A stretch of DNA of 64,000 nt from Pseudomonas viciae (GTDB taxonomy: Bacteria > Pseudomonadota > Gammaproteobacteria > Pseudomonadales > Pseudomonadaceae). Position 1 is the stretch's first letter. Each line of letters opens with the position of its first letter. Below the pieces are notes generated by a model. It ran no database searches. It was not told the DNA's origin and saw only the letters and a list, made by a program, of their open reading frames with translations. Where the stretch lies: NCBI RefSeq assembly GCF_004786035.1, contig NZ_CP035088.1:5598501-5662500 (forward strand), written 5' to 3'. Of this stretch, positions 1-9,557 are shown in pieces. The position numbers were made by a program, and so were the translations under genes.

Positions 1-1
1 C

Positions 2-283
2 TATTTCAGCGCGCTGATGACCGCCTTGAAAAAATGCGCCACGCGCCGCACCCACACCAATGTGTTGCAGCACCTGAGCGGTTACCTCAAGCGCGCCATC
101 ACCGCCGAAGACAAGCAGGAAGTGCAGCATCTGATCGGGCAGTATCGCCAGGGCATCGTGCCGCTGGTGGTACCGCTGACCTTGCTCAAGCATCACCTGC
201 GCCAGCACCCCGATCCTTACCTGGCGCAGCAGGTCTACCTGCAACCGCATCCGGAAAACCTCAGCTTGCGCAACGCCATCTGA
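2..283 (+). CDS. YbgA/DUF1722-type protein, C-terminal part (truncated by window edge)
   Basis: The reading frame is open from the first bases of the window, so only the last ~93 residues are seen. They match the C-terminal part of DUF1722 (YbgA-like) proteins as I know the family: a YFSALM start of the visible part, a KKCATRRTHTNVLQHLSGYLK stretch and a late QVYLQPHP motif. In many pseudomonads this domain is fused behind DUF523; the N-terminal half lies outside, so I cannot tell. The stop codon overlaps the next start (ATGA at 282-285), so it is probably co-transcribed with the MerR regulator and photolyase. YbgA genes often neighbour photolyase genes; the biochemical role is not established. 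Confidence 0.7.
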   Translation, partial: YFSALMTALKKCATRRTHTNVLQHLSGYLKRAITAEDKQEVQHLIGQYRQGIVPLVVPLTLLKHHLRQHPDPYLAQQVYLQPHPENLSLRNAI

Positions 284-1221
284 TGAAGAACGAACCCGAT
301 TCCAGCGCCAGCGAAGACCTGGGGGCCGATTTCGCAAAAGCCCTGGCGCAGGGCTGGCTCCCCATACGCGAAGTCGCCCGACAAACCGGCGTCAACGCCA
401 TCACGTTGCGGGCCTGGGAGCGCCGTTACGGTTTGATCGTGCCGCACCGCACCCCCAAGGGCCATCGACTGTTCAATGCCGAACACGTGCAACGGATCCT
501 GAGCATCCTCACCTGGATCAATCGCGGAGTGGCCGTGAGCAAGATCAAGCCGTTGCTTGATACACCGCCGCCGCCTGCCGAACCGCCAGAAAACGATTGG
601 CAGCGCCAGCGTCAGGCCCTGGTATTGGCGGTGACGCAACTGGCTGAGCGTCAGGTTGATGATCTACTCAATCAGGCCATCGCGCTGTACCCGCCCCGGA
701 CCGTCTGCGAGCAGTTGCTGCTACCCCTGCTCGCAGAGCTGCAATTGCGCTGGCAAGGCCAGTTCGGTGCGCAGCTGGAACGTGTGTTCCTGTACTCCTG
801 GCTGCGCAGCAAATTCGGCAGTCGGATCTACCACAACAACCGTCAGCTACGCGGCGCGCCGTTGCTGCTGGTCAACCATTCGCAATTGCCCCTGGAACCG
901 CAACTTTGGCTCACGGCCTGGCTGGCCAGCAGCGCCGACTGCCCGGTGGAAGTGTTCGATGGGCCTCTACCGGCGGGCGAACTGGCCCTGGCGGTCGAGC
1001 GCCTCAAGGCTCGCGGCGTGCTGCTGTATTCCAGTAACGCCCTGAACCTGTCCCAACTGCCCAAACTGCTGAGCGGTATCGATTGCCCGATCATCATCGC
1101 CGGCTCGGCCGCGTCTATTCACCACGCCAGGTTATCCACAAGCGTCTCGATGACTGACGTCACCTGGGCCGAAGACCCGTTATCGGCTCACCGCGAACTG
1201 AGCCGCAGAGAACTTCTTTAA
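283..1221 (+). CDS. MerR-family regulator, LitR/CarH-like, probable light-response regulator
   Basis: 312 residues. An N-terminal MerR winged helix-turn-helix is clear at residues ~26-95 (IREVARQTGVNAITLRAWERRYG). The C-terminal ~200 residues have the length and pattern of a CarH/LitR cobalamin-binding region, but the vitamin-B12 signature is eroded: W157 and E166 are present where CarH has its W...EH capping motif, yet the following residue is Arg167, not His, and no DxHxxG motif is seen. This resembles the Pseudomonas class II LitR proteins, which do not bind adenosylcobalamin and depend on a partner LOV photoreceptor. The start was set at 283 because it couples (ATGA) to the upstream stop and puts the HTH at the usual distance. 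phrB follows directly, which fits light-induced photolyase expression. Confidence 0.8.
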   Translation: MKNEPDSSASEDLGADFAKALAQGWLPIREVARQTGVNAITLRAWERRYGLIVPHRTPKGHRLFNAEHVQRILSILTWINRGVAVSKIKPLLDTPPPPAEPPENDWQRQRQALVLAVTQLAERQVDDLLNQAIALYPPRTVCEQLLLPLLAELQLRWQGQFGAQLERVFLYSWLRSKFGSRIYHNNRQLRGAPLLLVNHSQLPLEPQLWLTAWLASSADCPVEVFDGPLPAGELALAVERLKARGVLLYSSNALNLSQLPKLLSGIDCPIIIAGSAASIHHARLSTSVSMTDVTWAEDPLSAHRELSRRELL

Positions 1222-2667
1222 ATGGAAAACAGCATGCAACTGATCTGGCTGCGCAGCGACTTGCGCGTGCACGACAACACCGCCCTGGCGTCGGCCGCAG
1301 CCCGGGGGCCATGCGTAGCGGTGTACTTGCCGAGCCCGGCACAATGGCGTGCCCATGACGATGCACCGTGCAAGATCGATTTCTGGTTGCGCAACCTCGC
1401 CTCGCTGGGCGCCGCTCTGGACGCGCTGAATATTCCCCTGCTGATCCGCCCCGCGCAGCTCTGGGATCAGGCATCGCAGGTGCTCCTCAGGCTGTGCGAC
1501 GAACTGAAGATCAGCGCCGTTCACGTCAACGAAGAATACGGCCTGAACGAAACCCGCCGCGACGCCGAGGTTGCCCAGGCCTTGAGGAGCCAGGCCATCG
1601 AGTTTCACAGCCACCTTGACCAGTTGCTGTTCAAGCCCGGCAGCGTGCTGACCAAGACCGGGAATTACTTCCAGGTGTTCAGCCAGTTCCGCAAGGTTTG
1701 CTACAACCGCTTGCACTTCTCACTGCCGAGCCTGGTCGCCACACCCGCCCGGCAAGCGCCTACCGGTATCGCCAGTGATCCAATACCGACGCAGGTCGAA
1801 GGGTTCACCCTGGCCAGTGAAGCGCTGCGTGCACTTTGGCCCGCCGGTGAAGACGAGGCCCGGCGACGCTTGGACACCTTTGTCGAGCAACACCTCGATG
1901 ACTACCAGGGTGAACGGGATTTTCCAGCAAGACCGGGCACCAGCCAGATTTCGGCTTATCTGGTGGCCGGCGTAGTTTCACCGCGCCAATGCCTGCACGC
2001 GGCGCTGCAAGCCAATCAGGGGGAATTCGAGAGCGGAAGTGTCGGAACAGTGACCTGGATCAATGAATTGCTCTGGCGCGAGTTCTATAAACATATTCTG
2101 GTGGGCTATCCACGCGTGTCGCGCTATCGCGCGTTTCGCCCGGAAACCGAAGCGTTGGCCTGGCGCAAGGCCCCCGAGGAACTGGAGGCCTGGAAGCAGG
2201 CACGAACTGGCTTGCCCATTATTGATGCGGCCATGCGTCAGTTGCTGGAAACCGGCTGGATGCACAACCGCTTGCGGATGGTGGTGGCGATGTTTCTTAC
2301 CAAGAACCTGCTGATCGACTGGCGCGAGGGTGAGCGCTTTTTCATGCAACACCTGATCGACGGCGACCTGGCCGCCAATAATGGCGGTTGGCAATGGAGC
2401 GCCTCCACCGGCACGGACTCGGCGCCCTGGTTCCGAATCTTCAACCCATTGAGCCAGTCGGAGAAATTCGATCGCGAGGGTTTGTTCATCAAACGCTGGT
2501 TGCCTGAACTGAACGATCTCGACAGGCAACAGGTCCATAGCCCAAATACCCAGGGCGGATTGTTTGATCGGGTGGATTACCCCTCTCCGATCGTCGACTT
2601 GAGCGAATCCCGGGCGCGCGCACTGTCAGCATTCAGAGATCTCGCGGTGCGAAAAGGCGACGATTGA
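1222..2667 (+). CDS. phrB: Deoxyribodipyrimidine photolyase
   Basis: 481 residues, normal for class I CPD photolyase. It repairs cyclobutane pyrimidine dimers in DNA with blue light, using FADH- and an antenna cofactor. The N-terminal Rossmann-like antenna domain begins IWLRSDLRVHDNTAL. The C-terminal FAD domain shows WINELLWREFYKHIL, GLPIIDAAMRQLLETGWMHNR and NGGWQWSASTGTDSAP, the hallmark FAD- and lesion-contacting segments. The start at 1222 follows the MerR stop immediately; an internal ATG at 1234 (MQLIWLRSD) fits the usual family N-terminus and may be the real one. It is transcriptionally coupled to the LitR-like regulator upstream. Confidence 0.96.
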   Translation: MENSMQLIWLRSDLRVHDNTALASAAARGPCVAVYLPSPAQWRAHDDAPCKIDFWLRNLASLGAALDALNIPLLIRPAQLWDQASQVLLRLCDELKISAVHVNEEYGLNETRRDAEVAQALRSQAIEFHSHLDQLLFKPGSVLTKTGNYFQVFSQFRKVCYNRLHFSLPSLVATPARQAPTGIASDPIPTQVEGFTLASEALRALWPAGEDEARRRLDTFVEQHLDDYQGERDFPARPGTSQISAYLVAGVVSPRQCLHAALQANQGEFESGSVGTVTWINELLWREFYKHILVGYPRVSRYRAFRPETEALAWRKAPEELEAWKQARTGLPIIDAAMRQLLETGWMHNRLRMVVAMFLTKNLLIDWREGERFFMQHLIDGDLAANNGGWQWSASTGTDSAPWFRIFNPLSQSEKFDREGLFIKRWLPELNDLDRQQVHSPNTQGGLFDRVDYPSPIVDLSESRARALSAFRDLAVRKGDD

Positions 2668-2779
2668 GAGACTGGGCGATCAGCGAACATGAAATTGCCC
2701 CCCGCCAGATGCAATTTCAACCCTGCGGTCATACAGTTCATATCGAACTTGAGCACTGCCCCGTCGTGAGGAGTATGGA

Positions 2780-3553
2780 ATGGCTTTAGAACCACCTACG
2801 CGATATTGGCTGACCGGCGCGGGCAATGGAGTCGGCGCGGCCTTGGCCGAAGCGATACTCGAAACGGGTGCGCTCCTGGCCGTCAGCTCGCGGTCGGCGG
2901 GGTCATGTGAAGGCCTTTCGGCACGCTATCCAGGCCAAGTACTGGCGGTACCCGGCGATTTGACCGACAGCCAGACCGTGCGTGAGATCGGCGAGCAAAT
3001 TACCCGCCAATGGGGCGCTCTGGACATCGTCATTCTCAATGCCGGAACCGCTGAATACGTTGATGGCCAGCCCATCGACCATATGATCATCGAACACATC
3101 GTACGCAGCAACCTGCTGGCGGCCAGCCTTTGCATCAACGCAGCCTTGCCATTATTGCGCACAGGCAACGAGTCTCATCTGGTGGGGATCGCCAGCCCGG
3201 CGACTTACCTGACACCATCGCACACCGGCTCCGGTGAGCGCGGGGTGCGTTATCTATTCGACGCTGCTCGTGTTGACCTGGCCCCCAACGGCGTCGATGT
3301 GACGCTGGTTCACTCAGGCGTCGACAACCCATCGCCGAATCTCGACGATTGTTTTCCGGCCCCGCTCCGGTGGACGGCCGAAGCGGCAGCGCATCACGTC
3401 CTGACACAGCTCAAAGAACGCCCGCAGGAAGTGGTTCTCCCCGTCGCCACCATGACCGCGCTCTGGCCACTGCCTTCTTCGACCGAGACCGTGCAGGCAG
3501 ACATCGACTCGTGTCAGGCGAGTAACAAGTGCCCGATCAAGGGACAACCCTGA
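2780..3553 (+). CDS. SDR-family protein with degenerate active site
   Basis: 257 residues with a classical short-chain dehydrogenase fold: cofactor motif TGAGNGVG at 12-19, LNAG at 86-89, and the active-site Ser region around 139. The catalytic Tyr-x3-Lys is missing. Aligning the conserved RYLFDAARVDLAP helix places Thr149 and Glu153 where Tyr and Lys should be. The NAD(P)-binding half is intact, so it may be a binding-only or regulatory protein, or a gene early in decay; no stop or frameshift is seen. An AGGAG-like site (gtgaggag) precedes the ATG. It lies 112 bases after phrB, where I recall pseudomonads usually carrying an active SDR. Confidence 0.75.
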   Translation: MALEPPTRYWLTGAGNGVGAALAEAILETGALLAVSSRSAGSCEGLSARYPGQVLAVPGDLTDSQTVREIGEQITRQWGALDIVILNAGTAEYVDGQPIDHMIIEHIVRSNLLAASLCINAALPLLRTGNESHLVGIASPATYLTPSHTGSGERGVRYLFDAARVDLAPNGVDVTLVHSGVDNPSPNLDDCFPAPLRWTAEAAAHHVLTQLKERPQEVVLPVATMTALWPLPSSTETVQADIDSCQASNKCPIKGQP

Positions 3554-3581
3554 ACAGCCCGGTTGCCTTACACTGCGCGCC

Positions 3582-3887
3582 ATGAAAACCATTCCCCTCC
3601 ATGAAATTGCCGCTCCGGTCGTCACTTGCTCGACGTGCGCGGCATGCTGCTGCCAGTTGGAAGTGATGCTGATCACCGACACCGGCGTCCCGGAACGTTT
3701 TATCGATACGGACGATTGGGGCGGGGAAGTGATGCTGCGGCTCGACGACGGCTGGTGCGCGGCCCTGGATCGCGACAGCATGATGTGCACGATCTACGAA
3801 AAACGCCCGCTGATCTGCCGCGAATTCGAGATGGGCGCGCCGGAGTGCATTGAAGAACGCTTGGGGATTGCGACGGCGTATCGGTAG
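3582..3887 (+). CDS. YkgJ-family cysteine cluster protein
   Basis: 101 residues, a typical size. Seven cysteines are arranged as CSTCAACC near residues 16-23 and then GWC, MMC, PLICREF and APEC in the second half. This is the CxxCxxCC...C pattern of the UPF0153/YkgJ family, thought to bind zinc or an Fe-S cluster; no reaction is established. It lies 28 bases after the SDR gene in the same direction and is followed by a REP pair at its convergent junction with pagL. Confidence 0.88.
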   Translation: MKTIPLHEIAAPVVTCSTCAACCCQLEVMLITDTGVPERFIDTDDWGGEVMLRLDDGWCAALDRDSMMCTIYEKRPLICREFEMGAPECIEERLGIATAYR

Positions 3888-3904
3888 GAAATCAACGCGA
3901 CTTC

Positions 3905-3994
3905 TGTGGGAGCGGGTTTACTCGCGAAAGCATCGGATCAGCCAACACCGAAGTGCCTGACACCACGCTTTCGCGAGCAAGCCCGCTCCCACAG
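3905..3994. repeat. Pseudomonas REP pair (inverted)
   Basis: Two inverted copies of the REP core face each other across a ~40-base spacer: tgtgggagcgggtttactcg and the opposite-strand copy ending cccgctcccaca. The element fills the gap between the convergent stops of the YkgJ gene and pagL. Two further copies are at 49982-50074 and 56393-56488. REP pairs of this kind are mobilised by RAYT transposases; none is in the window. Confidence 0.9.
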
Positions 3995-4003
3995 GGGCGA
4001 GCG

Positions 4004-4522
4004 TTACAGCGGCATGGTGTAATGCAACGCGTAACTCTCCACACCGTCGTTGGTCGACTTGATACCCGCATTGGAATAGTGAGTGGCGCGGATGCCCACT
4101 TCATGTCCGCCGTTAAAGCGCAGGCCGAAACCGATGCGATCCTCGAACTGGAAAGCCGTTCCCAGCTTATTGTCTTCAACTTCGGTATCCGCGAACAGCG
4201 CAACCCCAACACCCGCCTCGATGTAAGGCTTCACGTTCTGCCCGGAAAACTCATACACGAAGACCGGCGAGAACGACAGGCTGTGGTTACTGGATGTCTT
4301 GTCTCCGTCCCAATACGTATAGGCACCGCTCCAGTAGCCGGTCAGGCGCCCCATATCGCTCTGCAACCAGCTTTTGTCCCAATCGAATTGCATCCCCAGG
4401 CGATAAGTCATAGTCGAGTCACTGGTCTGGCCGACTCCGAACTCCACACCCGCTGCCTGCGCAGTGTAAGTGTGCCCCAGCAATGCAGCCGCAAGCGCAG
4501 CTAAGCAGAATAAACGCTTCAT
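4004..4522 (-). CDS. pagL: Lipid A 3-O-deacylase PagL
   Basis: 172 residues. It removes the 3-O-linked acyl chain from lipid A in the outer membrane. There is a signal peptide (MKRLFCLAALAAALLG... cut near AQAA). The rest is an 8-strand beta-barrel-like protein ending in an aromatic-rich strand. The catalytic triad is visible as H148, S150 and E162; the S-to-E spacing of 12 equals that of P. aeruginosa PagL (H126/S128/E140 in the mature protein). I chose the ATG at 4522 over 4531 because the AAGGG ribosome site is about 9 bases upstream of it. The gene lies next to murI as in PAO1. Confidence 0.92.
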   Translation of the reverse strand: MKRLFCLAALAAALLGHTYTAQAAGVEFGVGQTSDSTMTYRLGMQFDWDKSWLQSDMGRLTGYWSGAYTYWDGDKTSSNHSLSFSPVFVYEFSGQNVKPYIEAGVGVALFADTEVEDNKLGTAFQFEDRIGFGLRFNGGHEVGIRATHYSNAGIKSTNDGVESYALHYTMPL

Positions 4523-4637
4523 TAGAAACATCCCTTTCCGACGACCTTAGTTAGTTTTTTGTTACAAACAGACAAAGCTATAGAAATCCGCGTTAAAACA
4601 GAAGTTCACCCCGTTTTACACATTTTTCACGTTTTCT

Positions 4638-5429
4638 TTACAGATCGAAGCTTCGCACAACGCCGGAAGAATTCCATAGCATCGGTAGGATATTTCTTAA
4701 ATGTATCGGATCTGCACTACTCCAGAATTGCGTTTCTCTGGCCGGCCCTTCGGCCAATAGCGCCCGCTCGGCCAGCAGCCGCTGAAGTTGGCGTGCCACG
4801 GCGGCGCCGGTGTCAATCAGGCTTATCTGTTCCGGGATCATTTGCTTGAGCAATGGCTTGAGAAACGGATAGTGCGTGCAGCCCAGGATCAGCGTATCGC
4901 AGCCGGCAGCCAGCAAGGGATCGACGTAGCCCTGTAGCAGTTGATACACGGCCGGGCTGTGCAAATCACCCGCCTCGATCAGTTCCACCAGCCCCGGGCA
5001 CGGTTGAGTGATGACCCGCACATCAGTGGCGAAACGGTCGAGCAAGGCGGCGAATTTGGCGCTTTGCAAAGTGCCGGTGGTGGCCAACACACCGACAATG
5101 CCGCTGCGGGTGGCGGCGGCCGCAGGCTTGACCGCCGGCTCCATGCCGACGATGGGCCAATGGGGGAAATCGCGCCGCAGATCAGCCACCCCGGCGACCG
5201 TCGCGGTATTGCAGGCCACCACCAACGCCTTGGCGCCCTGGCGCTGGAGAAAGTCGGCAATGATCGCGCAGCGCTGTCGGATGAATTCCGGGGTTTTCTC
5301 GCCGTAGGGAATATGCCCACAGTCACCCACGTACAACAGCGACTCATTGGGCAGCAACTGACGGATTTCTCCCAGCACCGACAGCCCGCCGACACCCGAA
5401 TCGAACACGCCGACCGGAGCCTCACTCAT
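4638..5429 (-). CDS. murI: Glutamate racemase
   Basis: 263 residues. It interconverts L- and D-glutamate for peptidoglycan. Catalytic cysteines are visible in ACNTATV (N-terminal half) and LGCTHYP (C-terminal half), and the N-terminus [14 protein letters not shown] is the family signature. The start is the ATG at 5429, giving [12 protein letters not shown]; a longer in-frame extension to 5501 would lie inside moeB and has no family match. It overlaps the end of moeB by 8 bases, so translational coupling is likely. Confidence 0.96.
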   Translation of the reverse strand: MSEAPVGVFDSGVGGLSVLGEIRQLLPNESLLYVGDCGHIPYGEKTPEFIRQRCAIIADFLQRQGAKALVVACNTATVAGVADLRRDFPHWPIVGMEPAVKPAAAATRSGIVGVLATTGTLQSAKFAALLDRFATDVRVITQPCPGLVELIEAGDLHSPAVYQLLQGYVDPLLAAGCDTLILGCTHYPFLKPLLKQMIPEQISLIDTGAAVARQLQRLLAERALLAEGPARETQFWSSADPIHLRNILPMLWNSSGVVRSFDL

Positions 5430-6177
5430 GCGGGTCACCACAGACGCTACACCCCGGATCGCGCTTGACCCGCAGCTCACGGAAGCGGGTGCCCAGGGCA
5501 TCGATCAGCAGCAGGCGCCCTACCAGCGGCTCACCGAAACCGGCCAATAACTTCAAGGCTTCTAGGGCTTGCAGGCTACCCACCAAACCCACCAGTGGCC
5601 CGATCACGCCGGCTTCACTGCAGGTCAACTCAGCTTCGCTGCCGTGACCGTAGAGGCAGTGATAGCAAGGACTTTCGGGACGACGTGGATCGAACACCGA
5701 CAACTGCCCTTCCAGGCGAATCGCCGCCCCACTGACCAGCGGCTTACCCGCCGCGACACACGCAGCGTTCACCGCTTCGCGGGTGGAAAAATTGTCGGAG
5801 CAATCGAGCACCACATCCACCGCCGCGACCGCGGCGGCCAAGCTGTCTTCATCCATGGCCGTCGGGTGCGGCACCAGCCGAATCTCGGGGTTGATCGCCG
5901 TCAGACGGCGTATCGCCGAATCGACCTTGCTCAGGCCGACGCTGTCGGTGTCGTGAATGATCTGACGCTGCAGGTTGGTCAGGTCGACCGTGTCGAAATC
6001 CGCCAGGTGCAACTCGCCGACGCCGGCGGCAGCCAGGTACAACGCCACCGGGGAGCCAAGACCGCCGAGGCCGACGATCAACACACGGCTGTGCTTGAGG
6101 CGCAATTGGCCGTCGATATCGACATGCTGCAACAGAATCTGCCGGCTATAGCGCAACAACTCCTGATCGTTCAGCAC
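5422..6177 (-). CDS. moeB: Molybdopterin-synthase adenylyltransferase (ThiF/MoeB family)
   Basis: 251 residues. It adenylates the C-terminal glycine of a ubiquitin-like sulfur carrier (MoaD in molybdopterin synthesis; a ThiS role cannot be excluded). The nucleotide-binding loop [11 protein letters not shown] is near residues 35-45. [13 protein letters not shown], the [11 protein letters not shown] segment with the conserved Cys, and zinc cysteine pairs (CYHC and CSVC) are all present. It sits between prmC (7-base overlap) and murI (8-base overlap) in the leftward housekeeping operon, as in other pseudomonads. Confidence 0.93.
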   Translation of the reverse strand: MLNDQELLRYSRQILLQHVDIDGQLRLKHSRVLIVGLGGLGSPVALYLAAAGVGELHLADFDTVDLTNLQRQIIHDTDSVGLSKVDSAIRRLTAINPEIRLVPHPTAMDEDSLAAAVAAVDVVLDCSDNFSTREAVNAACVAAGKPLVSGAAIRLEGQLSVFDPRRPESPCYHCLYGHGSEAELTCSEAGVIGPLVGLVGSLQALEALKLLAGFGEPLVGRLLLIDALGTRFRELRVKRDPGCSVCGDPHE

Positions 6178-7001
6178 GGCAGGCGCCCCAGGCTGATGCG
6201 CTCATGGCCACCCAAGTCCTTGCGGCTGTGGACTTCAGCAAAGCCTTGGGCCCGCAGCAAATCGCCCACCGCCGCGGCCTGATCGTAACCGTGCTCCAGC
6301 ATCAACCAGCCGCCCGGTTCGAGGTGCCCCGGCGCCTGGGCAATGATCTCGCGCAAATCATCCAGACCGTCTTGCCCTGCGACCAACGCACTGGCCGGTT
6401 CGAAACGCACGTCGCCCTCGGCCAGATGCGGATCGGTGGCGGCGATATAAGGCGGGTTGCTGATGATCAACTCAAAACGCTCGCCGTCCAACGCGCTGAA
6501 CCAGTGACTGCTCAACACTGTGACGTTGTGCAGGTCCAGGCGCTGGCGATTGCGTTCGGCCAGGGCCACGGCCTCCAGCACGCGGTCGACCGCCGTGACT
6601 TTCCAGGCCGGACGCTCGCTGGCCAAGGCCAGGGCAATCGCGCCACTGCCGGTGCCCAGGTCCAGGACCCGGGCCGGTGTGGCCGGCAACAAGGCCAGCG
6701 CGGTTTCCACCAGCAGTTCAGTGTCAGGACGCGGGATCAGCGTGTGGGGGGCGACTTCCAGATCGAGTTTCCAGAAGCCCTGCTGCCCGAGGATGTAGGC
6801 CACCGGCTCGCCGGAGCGACGCCGGCGCAGGTACTCGGAAAACAGCAGCGCCGCCTCGCTCGGCACAATCCGCTCGGGCCAGGTGTGCAGGAAGCTGCGG
6901 GACTTGCCCAGTGCAGCGGCCAGCAGCAACTCGGCATCCAGCCGTGGCGTGGGCGAATCCGGCAACTCGGCGGCGCGTAACAAACTGGCGATGATGGTCA
7001 T
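6171..7001 (-). CDS. prmC: Release factor glutamine methyltransferase
   Basis: 276 residues. It methylates the Gln of the GGQ motif in peptide-chain release factors RF1 and RF2. It has an N-terminal helical domain, SAM motif I (VLDLGTGSGAIALALA), and the substrate-binding NPPY motif in LIISNPPYIAATDP. Placement immediately after prfA, 14 bases apart, is the common bacterial arrangement and links the enzyme to its substrate. Confidence 0.96.
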   Translation of the reverse strand: MTIIASLLRAAELPDSPTPRLDAELLLAAALGKSRSFLHTWPERIVPSEAALLFSEYLRRRRSGEPVAYILGQQGFWKLDLEVAPHTLIPRPDTELLVETALALLPATPARVLDLGTGSGAIALALASERPAWKVTAVDRVLEAVALAERNRQRLDLHNVTVLSSHWFSALDGERFELIISNPPYIAATDPHLAEGDVRFEPASALVAGQDGLDDLREIIAQAPGHLEPGGWLMLEHGYDQAAAVGDLLRAQGFAEVHSRKDLGGHERISLGRLPC

Positions 7002-7015
7002 TTATTCACCTGTGC

Positions 7016-8098
7016 TTACTCGCCAATCGCCGCCAACTGGTCGGCCTGGTATTCGGCCAGCAACGGCTCGATTACCGCATCGACACCACCGGCAAGAATT
7101 TCGTCGAGGGAATACAGGGTCAGGTTGACACGATGATCCGTGACCCGGCCCTGGGCGAAGTTGTAGGTACGGATCCGCTCGGAACGATCGCCCGAACCCA
7201 CCAGGAGTTTGCGTTCGCTGGCGATGGCATTGGCCGCGGCGCTGGTCTGCTGGTCGTTGAGCTTGGCCGACAACCAGGACATGGCCCGCGCCCGGTTCTT
7301 GTGCTGGGAGCGTTCTTCCTGGCACTCGACCACGATGCCCGAAGGCAAGTGAGTGATGCGGATCGCCGAGTCAGTCTTGTTGACGTGCTGGCCGCCCGCA
7401 CCGGAGGAGCGGTAGGTGTCGACCCGCAGGTCCGCCGGGTTGATCTCGATGGCTTCCTGCTCGTCCGGCTCGGGCAATACCGCCACGGTGCAGGCCGAGG
7501 TATGGATACGCCCCTGGGATTCGGTGGCTGGTACGCGCTGCACACGGTGGGCGCCGGATTCGAACTTCAGCTTGCCGTAGACGTTGTCACCCTCGACACG
7601 GGCGATGACTTCTTTATAGCCACCGTGCTCGCCTTCGTTCTCCGAAAGGATCTCCACGCGCCAGCCGCGACGTTCGGCGTACCGCGAATACATGCGGAAC
7701 AGGTCGCCGGAAAAAATCGCCGCCTCGTCGCCACCGGTACCGGCACGGATCTCAAGAAATACGTTGCGCCCGTCGTTCGGGTCCTTGGGCAGCAGCATGC
7801 GTTGCAGGCTGCTTTCCAGTTCAAGCAGTTGCTCCTTGGCTTCGCGGACTTCCTCGACCGCCATTTCGCGCATGTCCGGATCACTGTCCTTGAGCAGCGC
7901 CTGGGCACCTTCGAGGTCACCCTGGACTTTGAGCAACTGTTTATAGGTGGCGACAATCGGCTCGACTTCCGCATATTCCTTGGAATAAGTACGGAATTTA
8001 TTCTGGTCGGAAATGACTTCGCCATCGCCCAGCAAGGCGGTCAGTTCTTCGAAACGGTCCTGGAGGATGTCCAGTTTATTGAGCAGTGACGCTTTCAT
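7016..8098 (-). CDS. prfA: Peptide chain release factor 1
   Basis: 360 residues, full length. It recognises UAA and UAG stop codons and triggers peptide release. The GGQ loop is present as [16 protein letters not shown]. An N-terminal coiled region and the [14 protein letters not shown] stretch are typical of RF1. It overlaps the hemA stop by 4 bases, so the two are translationally coupled, as in most gamma-proteobacteria. Confidence 0.98.
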   Translation of the reverse strand: MKASLLNKLDILQDRFEELTALLGDGEVISDQNKFRTYSKEYAEVEPIVATYKQLLKVQGDLEGAQALLKDSDPDMREMAVEEVREAKEQLLELESSLQRMLLPKDPNDGRNVFLEIRAGTGGDEAAIFSGDLFRMYSRYAERRGWRVEILSENEGEHGGYKEVIARVEGDNVYGKLKFESGAHRVQRVPATESQGRIHTSACTVAVLPEPDEQEAIEINPADLRVDTYRSSGAGGQHVNKTDSAIRITHLPSGIVVECQEERSQHKNRARAMSWLSAKLNDQQTSAAANAIASERKLLVGSGDRSERIRTYNFAQGRVTDHRVNLTLYSLDEILAGGVDAVIEPLLAEYQADQLAAIGE

Positions 8099-9384
8099 TG
8101 CGGTTTTTTATCCGAAAAGCTATCCGGTGAGCCCTCACCGAGGGCAAAGAGTTCCTGGGCCATGGCCAGCGCATCGAGGCGGCCTTCGGCGGTCAGCTTC
8201 TTGAGCTGAACACTGGGGGCGTGGAGCAATTTGTTGGTCAGGCCGCGGGCCAATTGCACCAGCACCTCTTCGGCATTGCCACCGTTGGCCAGCAGGCGCT
8301 GGGCCTTTTGCAGTTCCTCGTCGCGCAGGCGTTCGCTCTGCTGCCGATAGGCCTTGAGCACATCCACCGCCGCCAGTTCGCGCAGGCGCACCATGAAATC
8401 GTCGGCGCCGACGGTGATCATCTCTTCCGCCGCCTGGGCCGCGCCTTGCCGGCTCTTGAGGTTCTCGGCGACCACTTCGTGCAGATCATCGACGCTGTAG
8501 AGATAAACGTCGTCGAGTTCGCCGACTTCCGGCTCGATGTCCCGGGGGACGGCAATGTCCACCATGAAGATCGGTTTGTGCTTGCGCAGCTTCAGGGCGC
8601 TTTCCACCGCACCCTTGCCCAGGATCGGCAATTGGCTGGCGGTGGAACTGATGACGATGTCGCTGTGCACCAGCTCGGCCGGGATGTCCGACAGCAGCAC
8701 CGCGTGGGCGCCAAACTGCTCGGCCAGGGTACTGGCGCGCTCCAGGGTCCGGTTGGCGACGACGATGCGCTTGACCCCCAGGTCGTGCAGATGGCGGGCA
8801 ACCAGGGTAATGGTCTCGCCGGCGCCGATCAGCAGCGCCTGGCTGCGTTGCAAATCGCTGAAAATCTGTTTCGCCAGGCTGACGGCGGCAAACGCCACTG
8901 ACACCGGGTTCTCGCCGATGGCGGTGTCGGTGCGCACCTGCTTGGCGGCGTTGAACGTGGCCTGGAACAGCCGCCCCAGCAGCGGACCGACGGTGCCGGC
9001 CTCCCGCGCCACGGCGTAGGCCGACTTCATCTGGCCGAGAATCTGCGGCTCGCCCAGTACCAGCGAATCGAGCCCCGAGGCGACGCGCATCATGTGACGA
9101 ACGGCCGCATCGTCCTCATGCACATAGGCACTGGCGCGCAGCTCTTCAAGGCTCAGGTTGTGATATTCGGCCAGCCAGCGCAGCACTGAATCTGCCGAAA
9201 CGTGATCCTGTTCTATATAAAGCTCGCTGCGGTTGCAGGTGGAGAGGATCGCAGCTTCGCGGCTGTCGGTGAGTCGGCAGAGCTGCTGCAGGGCCTCAAC
9301 CAGCTGCTCAGGCGTAAAGGCCACGCGCTCGCGGACGTCTACTGAAGCAGTCTTGTGGTTAATACCAAGTGCAAGGAAGGCCAT
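8095..9384 (-). CDS. hemA: Glutamyl-tRNA reductase
   Basis: 429 residues. It reduces glutamyl-tRNA(Glu) to glutamate-1-semialdehyde with NADPH, the first step of tetrapyrrole synthesis. The N-terminal catalytic domain shows [18 protein letters not shown] and the nucleophilic Cys in [10 protein letters not shown]; the NADPH domain follows ([15 protein letters not shown]), then a C-terminal dimerisation helix. It is the first gene of the leftward hemA-prfA-prmC-moeB-murI run and is divergent from the TPR lipoprotein gene across 173 bases. Confidence 0.97.
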   Translation of the reverse strand: MAFLALGINHKTASVDVRERVAFTPEQLVEALQQLCRLTDSREAAILSTCNRSELYIEQDHVSADSVLRWLAEYHNLSLEELRASAYVHEDDAAVRHMMRVASGLDSLVLGEPQILGQMKSAYAVAREAGTVGPLLGRLFQATFNAAKQVRTDTAIGENPVSVAFAAVSLAKQIFSDLQRSQALLIGAGETITLVARHLHDLGVKRIVVANRTLERASTLAEQFGAHAVLLSDIPAELVHSDIVISSTASQLPILGKGAVESALKLRKHKPIFMVDIAVPRDIEPEVGELDDVYLYSVDDLHEVVAENLKSRQGAAQAAEEMITVGADDFMVRLRELAAVDVLKAYRQQSERLRDEELQKAQRLLANGGNAEEVLVQLARGLTNKLLHAPSVQLKKLTAEGRLDALAMAQELFALGEGSPDSFSDKKPQ

Positions 9385-9557
9385 TCAAGGTCGCTGATAG
9401 TGACGTGAAGCCGGCAATTGTCCTACTTCGCCAGATTCAGAACAACCACTCGATCTCTATCACTGCGCACCCGCGCCGTAAATCGACGGGGCGGTTATGT
9501 TTGACCGAAGGCTTGTGTCATGATGATCCGACCGCAGGTTAGTCGTCCTCTTCCTAT

